Shown: positions 6,646 to 10,438 of the stretch, piece by piece
Layout: each line of letters opens with the position of its first letter
Numbering within the stretch: position 1 is the first letter of the stretch
Translations under genes and position numbers: made by a program
Notes under the pieces: model-generated
Told to the model about the DNA's origin: nothing
Database searches by the model: none
The model's input: the letters and a program-made list of their open reading frames with translations, nothing else
Source of the DNA: Rhodospirillales bacterium RIFCSPLOWO2_12_FULL_67_15
GTDB lineage: Bacteria; Pseudomonadota; Alphaproteobacteria; Rhodospirillales; 2-12-FULL-67-15
NCBI GenBank assembly: GCA_001830475.1
Contig: MIAC01000135.1
Location: forward strand, 1-10,438
Length of the DNA stretch: 10,438 nucleotides
Direction of reading: 5' to 3'

Positions 6646-7383
6646 ATGAGTGAAAATCTTCTCGAACACGCGCCGGCGGCCAAGACTGCGCCGGCGCCCG
6701 CAGGTAATGCTTCCGGTACGCCTGCCGCCGGTATCGCTCCCGACGCAATCACCGCCGGTGTACGCCCCGACTATCTTCCCGAGAAATTCTGGGACGGGGC
6801 CAAGGGCGAAGCCCGCGTCGAGGCGCTCGCCCGCAGCTACGCCGAGCTGGAGAAGAAGCTCGGCACCGGCGCGGGCGTGCCGGCGGATCCGTCCGGCTAT
6901 CGCATTGAGAGCCGCGACGAGGTGATCGTCGCCGACCCCGAAGTCAACGCTCTCCTGCATAAAGCGGGCTTCAGCCAAGCCCAGGCCCAAATCGTCTACG
7001 ATCTCGCCGCCGAGCGGCTGCTGCCGATGATCGGCGAAATCGCCGCGCGCTTCGAGGCCGACGGCCAGACCGAGCGGCTCGCCCGCCAGTTCGGCGGCGA
7101 GGAGAAATGGCGCGAGGTCTCGCGCCAGATCGCCGCCTGGGGCCGGGCGAACTTGCCGCAAAGCGCCTTCGGGGCGCTCGCCGGCACCTACGAGGGCGTC
7201 GTCGCCATGCACCGGATGATGATCTCGGGCGAGCCGGGGCTGTTGCGCGGCGAGACCGCGGGCGGGACGCCGACTGAAGCCGAACTCGAGGGGTTCATGC
7301 GCGATCCGCGCTATTGGCGCGACCACGAGCCCGGCATCGTCGCCCGCGTCGTCGAGGGTTTCAAGCGGCTCTACCCCGGCTGA
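6646..7383 (+). CDS. capsid assembly scaffold protein
   Basis: A 245-residue protein placed between portal and major capsid, where podoviruses encode the scaffold (T7 gp9 position). It guides procapsid assembly and leaves before DNA packaging. The N-terminus is a disordered Ala/Pro-rich tract (about 1-42), then RPDYLPEKFWD (44-54), a motif I associate with these scaffolds. ARVEALARSYAELEKKLG follows, then long helices (about 100-200), including AAERLLPMIGEIAARFEADGQTERLARQFGGEEKWREVSRQIAAW, and a DPRYWRDHEPGIV segment near the end. AGAGGA (6634-6639) precedes ATG 6646 by 6 nt. Scaffolds diverge quickly, so position and predicted coiled-helical content weigh more than sequence. It is followed by a strong hairpin before the capsid gene. 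Confidence 0.82.
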   Translation: MSENLLEHAPAAKTAPAPAGNASGTPAAGIAPDAITAGVRPDYLPEKFWDGAKGEARVEALARSYAELEKKLGTGAGVPADPSGYRIESRDEVIVADPEVNALLHKAGFSQAQAQIVYDLAAERLLPMIGEIAARFEADGQTERLARQFGGEEKWREVSRQIAAWGRANLPQSAFGALAGTYEGVVAMHRMMISGEPGLLRGETAGGTPTEAELEGFMRDPRYWRDHEPGIVARVVEGFKRLYPG

Positions 7384-7563
7384 TCCCGAGTCTTTTTCTC
7401 TTTTGCCCGAACGGACAACCGAGGACGAGCGTGTTCGTCCTCGGCCCCTTCGGACGCGCGCTCTTGGGCGGCGGCGGCGCATGTCGGCGTCCCGCGTCAC
7501 AACCCGAAGGCGGCCGCGCGAATCTCACCCTTCGTTTCAACCTGAACACAAGGAGACCGTTCG
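7384..7563 (+). other. 180-bp gap between scaffold and capsid with a strong hairpin
   Basis: No gene is visible here. The main feature is a perfect 10-bp stem, CCGAGGACGA (7419-7428) with TCGTCCTCGG (7435-7444), closing a 6-nt loop. No T-run follows, so it is a poor intrinsic terminator. It may be a processing or stability hairpin protecting the abundant capsid mRNA. The gap ends with AAGGAG (7550-7555) 8 nt before the capsid ATG. Confidence 0.6.
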
Positions 7564-8382
7564 ATGAGCACAACCATCGAGCAAGTCTATATCAAGACCT
7601 TCGAAAAGGACGTCCATTACGCCTACCAGCGGATGGGCTCGCGCTTGCGCAACACCGTGCGGGTCAAGGACAACGTCGTCGGCGCCTCGACCACCTTCCA
7701 GAAGGTGGGTAAGGGAACGGCGTCCACCAAGGCGCGCCACGGCAAGGTCCCCGTCATGAACGTGGACCACACCCCTGTCGAGTGCACGCTCGCCGACTAC
7801 TACGCCGGCGACTGGGTGGACAAGCTCGACGAGATCAAGATCAACACCCCCGAGCGACAAGTCATCGTCAATTCCGGCGCCTACGCGCTCGGGCGCAAGA
7901 CCGACGAGTTGATCATCGCCAAGCTCGACTCTTCCACCAACTTCGCCGGCACCGGCGCCGACGGGCTGACCAAGGCCAAGGTGCTCGCCGCGTTCGAGAT
8001 GCTGGGCGCGGCCGACGTTCCCGACGACGGCGACCGCTTCGCCGTGATCGGGTGGAAGCAATGGAGCGATCTGCTCGGCATCCCCGAGTTCGCCAACGCC
8101 GATTACGTTGGCGACAATGCCCTGCCATGGCAGGGTACCCAGGCCAAGCGCTGGCTCGGAACCCTGTGGATGCCGCATTCGGGCCTCACCAAGACCGCGG
8201 GCGTACGCTTCTGCTACTGGTACCACAAGACCGCGGTCGGCCACGCCGTCGGCGCCAACGTCCAGTCAGACATCACCTGGCACGGCGACCGCGCCGCCGC
8301 CTTCGTCAACAACATGATGAGCCAGGGCTCCTGCCTGATCGATGGATCGGGCGTGGTGTCGCTGCGCTGCCTGGAACCGTGA
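7564..8382 (+). CDS. major capsid protein (Phage_capsid_2-like)
   Basis: A 272-residue major head protein that self-assembles, with scaffold help, into the icosahedral shell. It is led by a strong AAGGAG at 8 nt. It begins STTIEQVYIKTFEKDVHYAYQRMGSRLRNTVR (2-33). Next come GASTTFQKVGKGTASTKARHGKVPVMNVDHTPVECTLADYYAGDWVDKLDEIK (43-95), and near the end SDITWHGDRAAAFVNNMMSQGSCLIDGSGVVSLRCLE. I recognise this as the small capsid protein of podovirus-like prophages in alphaproteobacteria, expected to have the HK97 fold without a covalently linked protease or scaffold. It is shorter than T7 gp10 (about 345 residues), in keeping with this subfamily. Intact. Confidence 0.92.
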   Translation: MSTTIEQVYIKTFEKDVHYAYQRMGSRLRNTVRVKDNVVGASTTFQKVGKGTASTKARHGKVPVMNVDHTPVECTLADYYAGDWVDKLDEIKINTPERQVIVNSGAYALGRKTDELIIAKLDSSTNFAGTGADGLTKAKVLAAFEMLGAADVPDDGDRFAVIGWKQWSDLLGIPEFANADYVGDNALPWQGTQAKRWLGTLWMPHSGLTKTAGVRFCYWYHKTAVGHAVGANVQSDITWHGDRAAAFVNNMMSQGSCLIDGSGVVSLRCLEP

Positions 8383-8418
8383 TCCAGGCGACATCCTGAA
8401 CGGAAAGGAGAAACCAAC

Positions 8419-8664
8419 ATGGCCTACGTTGCCAAGAACCTGAGCGTGCTCGCCTATGCCAACGGCTTCACGCTCTGGCACTACACCACGCCCGACGTGT
8501 CCACCACCGTGGATACGGCCGGCTACTTCAACGCCGCCGCCGACATGATCCGCGTCGGTGACATCTTCCTCGCCAACATCGAGACCGGCAGGGCGGCCAA
8601 GGCCGGCCTGTTCCTGGTGTCATCCAACGCGGCCGGCGTCGTAAGCCTAAAGCAACTCGTTTAA
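8419..8664 (+). CDS. small post-capsid protein, possible head decoration
   Basis: An 81-residue protein starting 36 nt after the capsid stop, with AAAGGAG (8404-8410) 8 nt before ATG 8419. It has no membrane segment. The sequence MAYVAKNLSVLAYANGFTLWHYTTPD (1-26), TVDTAGYFNAAADMIRVGDIFLAN (31-54) and a C-terminal beta-rich ending VVSLKQLV suggest a compact beta protein. Similar short proteins directly after capsid genes recur in phage head modules; some act as capsid-stabilising decoration or head-fibre proteins. That role is inferred from position and size only. It is the last clearly GC-rich, structural-type gene; composition changes right after it. Confidence 0.78.
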   Translation: MAYVAKNLSVLAYANGFTLWHYTTPDVSTTVDTAGYFNAAADMIRVGDIFLANIETGRAAKAGLFLVSSNAAGVVSLKQLV

Positions 8665-8761
8665 GTATCCCGCGCGCAAGCGTGGGGGTCGCGGCCTGTG
8701 CAGTTCCAGGGGTAACGTCGGATGTTGTTTGCGGGTTCAGCACCCGGCCCGCGACCGATAC
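8665..8761 (+). ncRNA. candidate structured RNA / 5'-UTR element upstream of small-ORF chain
   Basis: The 115-nt gap before the next gene folds into a compact junction. The outer helix is GTATC (8665-8669) with GATAC (8757-8761). Inside it is a 7-bp hairpin (8669-8675 with 8680-8686, one G-U pair; 8669 can serve either helix) closed by the GNRA tetraloop GCAA (8676-8679). Next is a long helix 8687-8696 with 8746-8756 (10 pairs, one bulged C), then, after a small internal loop, GTGC (8698-8701) with GCAC (8740-8743). A distal hairpin is possible at 8714-8726. The element uses nearly every base of the gap and ends 5 nt before the AGGAGG of the next gene. It matches no RNA class I know; function and activity as RNA are inference. 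Confidence 0.5.
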
Positions 8762-8779
8762 TTTAGGAGGGATGAGAAG

Positions 8780-9097
8780 ATGGACACACATGATGACAGT
8801 AGCCCGGCGTTCCCGACGTTAGAGCAACGGGAAAATTACAAGCACAACCCGGAGGGTGATACCTACTATGTTTCGGAAGGCGGCATGTCCCTGCGCCAAT
8901 ACGCCGCGATCAAGCTGCGCGTCCCGGACAGCGGCCTCGCGTGGCTGGACGAGATGATCCTCGCCTCGCGCCGCGCCGAGTACGCCGGGCTGGCGATGCA
9001 GGGGCTTTTGTCGAGAAAAGGATCAGGATGGGGCGATCCTGTGGCGAAAGAGGCTGCGAAAGAGGCTGACTTACTAATTGCGGGGCTAAAGAAATGA
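8780..9097 (+). CDS. small phage accessory protein (105 aa), unknown function
   Basis: ATG 8780 is chosen over the in-frame ATG 8729 because a strong AGGAGG (8766-8771) sits 8 nt before it and the upstream stretch belongs to the folded RNA. The product is soluble and charged. GMSLRQYAAIKLRVPDSGLAWLDEMI (about 35-60) and AEYAGLAMQGLLSRKG (66-81) resemble the G-M-S/T-L-R-x-Y and A-x-x-A-M-Q-x-L-L elements of small phage proteins in early or accessory regions, whose function is not known. It opens a chain of overlapping small ORFs and its stop overlaps the next start (ATGA). GC content is visibly lower towards its 3' end than in the head genes. Confidence 0.75.
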   Translation: MDTHDDSSPAFPTLEQRENYKHNPEGDTYYVSEGGMSLRQYAAIKLRVPDSGLAWLDEMILASRRAEYAGLAMQGLLSRKGSGWGDPVAKEAAKEADLLIAGLKK

Positions 9098-9237
9098 CAA
9101 AACTGCAATGCGCAATACCGTTTTACTGGTTGCGTTTCCGTCAGCGTTACAATCTGCTGGAACAAAGCATCTTTACTGGTATAGACCTTATAATTTTAAC
9201 CGCGTTCGGGTTTCTGGCTTGGGGGTTGTTCAAATGA
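9094..9237 (+). CDS. small single-pass membrane protein (47 aa)
   Basis: A short ORF starting in the ATGA overlap of the previous gene and ending in another ATGA overlap with the next, which is the main argument that it is translated. The N-terminal half is basic-aromatic (FYWLRFRQRYN, residues 10-20). Residues about 27-46 (FTGIDLIILTAFGFLAWGLF) form one convincing transmembrane helix, leaving a single C-terminal Lys. The basic side would stay in the cytoplasm by the positive-inside rule. The size and topology would suit a small phage membrane peptide such as a pinholin-like or superinfection-related protein, but no specific motif supports any of these. Confidence 0.6.
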   Translation: MTKLQCAIPFYWLRFRQRYNLLEQSIFTGIDLIILTAFGFLAWGLFK

Positions 9238-9500
9238 CCACCCTACCCGCGCAAGCAGAATGTCGGGGGTGTGGAAAAGGGCTTGTGGGAAAGCCTTATT
9301 GCATGGGCGGTCGCGCATACCATCCAGAAACCAAGGAACCTGTTAAGATAAATTTTTATGGGGGTTTTGTGTGTTCGGAGCAATGTGATTTTCAGGCATC
9401 GTTGTGCCTTGAACAATCCATGCCTGGGCATGGTGCGGGTCAAACGACTTTGCATGGCCCTGCACTCGCCGCTCACAAGATGAACTGGAGAAAGACATGA
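9234..9500 (+). CDS. small putative zinc-binding protein (88 aa)
   Basis: ATG 9234 (ATGA overlap with the preceding stop) is preferred to the in-frame ATG at 9108, which lies inside the upstream gene. Cysteines pair as C10-x-x-C13 and C47-x-x-x-C51, a likely four-Cys zinc site; C23, H30, C58 and H66 are extra candidates. The segment FYGGFVCSEQCDFQASLCLEQSMPGHG (41-67) is one I recognise from small phage-encoded treble-clef/ribbon-like proteins with a GGxxCS-x-x-C-D ... S-M-P-G core. Binding of nucleic acid or another protein is expected for the fold class, but the target is unknown. Stop overlaps the next ATG. The CCATGCC/GGCATGG inverted repeat (9418-9433) lies in the SMPG codons. Confidence 0.7.
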   Translation: MTTLPAQAECRGCGKGLVGKPYCMGGRAYHPETKEPVKINFYGGFVCSEQCDFQASLCLEQSMPGHGAGQTTLHGPALAAHKMNWRKT

Positions 9501-9784
9501 CCACCCTACCAGAGCGACCGGACGGCGGGGTTGATACGGCGCGATTCTACATCGCGGGCCGTGGAATCTGTGGCCCGATGTTCTCGATGGACTTGGCGCA
9601 GTATACCGCGATGATCGAAGCCAATGAGCGCGCGCGGTGTGCGAAGTGGCATGATGATGAGGCGCAGTTGCTTGGAAGAGCCTTAATGGGTCGCCCGCAT
9701 AGCCTGGAAGAAATAATTGCGTCTGAAAAACGCATCGGGTTTCACAAAGATTCCGCCGCCGCGTTTCGCAAAATGGAGGGCTGA
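9497..9784 (+). CDS. small soluble protein of unknown function (95 aa)
   Basis: Begins in an ATGA overlap. Its first 14 bases (ATGACCACCCTACC, encoding MTTLP) are identical to the start of the previous gene. No family is recognised. The visible outline is a short N-terminal strand region (RFYIAGRGICGPMFSMD, about 16-32), a helix YTAMIEANERARCAKWHDDEAQLLGRALMG (about 36-65) and a polar C-terminal helix ending AFRKMEG. There is no signal peptide or membrane segment. Codon use is mixed, with many A/T third positions unlike the head genes, in keeping with accessory DNA. Position inside the coupled chain is the main support. Confidence 0.62.
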   Translation: MTTLPERPDGGVDTARFYIAGRGICGPMFSMDLAQYTAMIEANERARCAKWHDDEAQLLGRALMGRPHSLEEIIASEKRIGFHKDSAAAFRKMEG

Positions 9785-9785
9785 A

Positions 9786-9908
9786 ATGGCAAGCAAGCCG
9801 AAGGTCAAGCCGAGGGTAATGTGGTCGTATGTTTATTATCGAGGGAAACTACGGTTTATCTTCCCGATGATAGTCTGCGCGCCGCCGAAACGGAGGAAGC
9901 GGAAATGA
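9786..9908 (+). CDS. very small basic protein (40 aa), shortened paralogue of the next gene
   Basis: Starts 1 nt after the upstream stop and ends in an ATGA overlap. The sequence opens MASKPKVK and closes VCAPPKRRKRK. The next gene opens MTRKPKVK and closes VCAPPRRKRK, and 17 nt of the start (9793-9809 and 9912-9928) are identical. The middle of this ORF (MWSYVYYRGKLRFIFPMI) is short and unlike its neighbour's, so it reads as a start and end joined around a reduced core. The very basic tail could contact nucleic acid, but its codons also carry the next gene's ribosome-binding site (CGGAGGA), so the tail may be shaped by that need. Translation is plausible, not proven. Confidence 0.5.
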   Translation: MASKPKVKPRVMWSYVYYRGKLRFIFPMIVCAPPKRRKRK

Positions 9909-10126
9909 CCCGCAAGCCGAAGGTCAAGTCGCTGATGCCGAGGCTGATGTTGGCTTTGGTCGATCAAAACGGCAACATTCTTTCCGTTGGGGAGAAAGAA
10001 GCGGAAATTATCGGTCAAGCGATCGCTCGCGGGATGCCCGGCGTTACTAGATACATATTTGAAAACCAAGGACAAGCAATTCGGCCTGTCCTGGTCTGTG
10101 CGCCGCCAAGGAGGAAACGGAAATGA
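9905..10126 (+). CDS. small basic-tailed protein of unknown function (73 aa)
   Basis: Begins in the ATGA overlap with the 40-residue paralogue, using GGAGGA (9892-9897) in that gene's tail codons as Shine-Dalgarno. ATG 9905 is chosen over the in-frame upstream ATG at 9821 for this reason and because the KPKVK start is then shared. It has a beta-like LMLALVDQNGNILSVGEKEAEII (about 14-36), a helix QAIARGMPG, a strand VTRYIFENQGQAIRPVLV and a basic VCAPPRRKRK tail. The strand-turn-strand ALVDQNGNI layout is common in tiny phage accessory proteins; no function is assigned. Its stop overlaps the following ATG. Confidence 0.6.
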   Translation: MTRKPKVKSLMPRLMLALVDQNGNILSVGEKEAEIIGQAIARGMPGVTRYIFENQGQAIRPVLVCAPPRRKRK

Positions 10127-10438
10127 GCCAGCTAAACGGAATAGATGAAGCTGTTTGTCGAGTTCAAACCCAAGGAGGAAACGCCATGTCAAACGATGAA
10201 GTCAAGGCCGCGATTGAGCCACCTTGGACCAGCGAGATTAAACAAGCCATCAGACGCAGCATGGTAGAAAGTGGCGCTCAAAGTTCCCAAGAAATTATTG
10301 CCGCCGCTGCTGCCTTCGCAAGGCAACTCAACGCCCTCGCCGACGAGCCCGCCGTGTGCAGGTTTATGGTTGACGAAAAATACAGGTTTCGTATGGGGGC
10401 CTACCACAGCATGAGATCGGACGCGGAGGCAATGGGCG
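10123..10438 (+). CDS. accessory protein of unknown function, 3' truncated by window edge
   Basis: The frame is open to the end of the window (105 codons visible). Two in-frame starts are both well served: ATG 10123 (ATGA overlap; AGGAGG at 10109-10114, 8 nt) and ATG 10186 (AGGAGG at 10173-10178, 7 nt). The 14-base CCAAGGAGGAAACG before each is identical (10106-10119 and 10170-10183). The 21 residues between the starts may be an N-terminal extension or a leftover of another small gene. Downstream, IEPPWTSEIKQAIRRSMVESGAQSSQEIIAAAAAFARQLNALADEP looks helical, then FMVDEKYRFRMGAYHSMRSDAEAMG. No family recognised. Confidence 0.6.
   Translation, partial: MSQLNGIDEAVCRVQTQGGNAMSNDEVKAAIEPPWTSEIKQAIRRSMVESGAQSSQEIIAAAAAFARQLNALADEPAVCRFMVDEKYRFRMGAYHSMRSDAEAMG

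Noticed and set aside
4487..7500. Two long - strand open frames (579 and 500 residues) under the portal, scaffold and neighbours
   Set aside because: They overlap the portal, Bbp19-like and scaffold genes completely and look like GC-rich shadows, with no start signals or motifs.
8665..8761. tRNA or tRNA-like gene in the folded gap (CGGGTTCAGCACCCG resembles a T-arm)
   Set aside because: The outer helix has 5 pairs instead of 7, the T-loop lacks the conserved A58, and there is no D-arm or anticodon arm in register.
9418..9433. CCATGCC/GGCATGG inverted repeat as a regulatory site
   Set aside because: It lies inside the SMPG codons of the zinc-protein gene, has a 2-nt centre, and is explained by coding constraint.
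1..10438. CRISPR array, insertion sequence or tRNA gene
   Set aside because: No regularly spaced direct repeats, transposase motifs, terminal inverted repeats or cloverleaf were found on either strand.

Overview
The window is GC-rich DNA (third codon positions are mostly G or C in positions 1-8660) and looks like an alphaproteobacterium, most likely in or near Rhodospirillales. The reasons are a class I (archaeal-type) lysyl-tRNA synthetase with an alphaproteobacterial-style promoter, an HD-GYP protein and an S24/LexA-like repressor of types I associate with this class. This assignment rests on recognised protein families, not on a database search.

Left part (1-2800): two ordinary host genes on the + strand, namely the C-terminal part of an HD-GYP phosphodiesterase-like protein (cut by the window edge) and lysine--tRNA ligase class I with its own promoter. 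A small unknown gene on the - strand (2483-2794) converges on lysS and has a near-consensus promoter pressed against its start codon.

Middle (2937-4573): a LexA/CI-like S24 repressor on the - strand faces a + strand pair of small genes across a 115-bp AT-rich operator/promoter region with repeated ACTAGGAA sites. The second gene of the pair looks like a circularly permuted papain-like (LRAT/YiiX-type) protein. A promoter at its 3' end is followed by two hairpins, the second a strong intrinsic terminator, with an alternative pairing that would break the terminator. I read this as a candidate attenuation or antitermination gate in front of the head genes.

Head module (4601-8664): a T7-like (podovirus-type) block in canonical order: small proline-rich protein, portal (head-to-tail connector), small Bbp19-like protein, scaffold, major capsid (HK97 fold, Phage_capsid_2-like) and a small post-capsid protein. 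No terminase, integrase, tail or lysis gene lies in the window. This is a prophage, or a domesticated phage-derived element, seen only in part.

Right part (8665-10438): a compact foldable intergenic RNA (8665-8761) sits directly before the ribosome-binding site of a chain of seven small accessory ORFs. Five of the six junctions are ATGA stop/start overlaps. Composition drops towards balanced GC here, short repeats recur at gene boundaries, and two neighbouring ORFs are partial duplicates. The best candidates for something undescribed are the structured RNA, the terminator switch and the boundary-repeat ORF chain.
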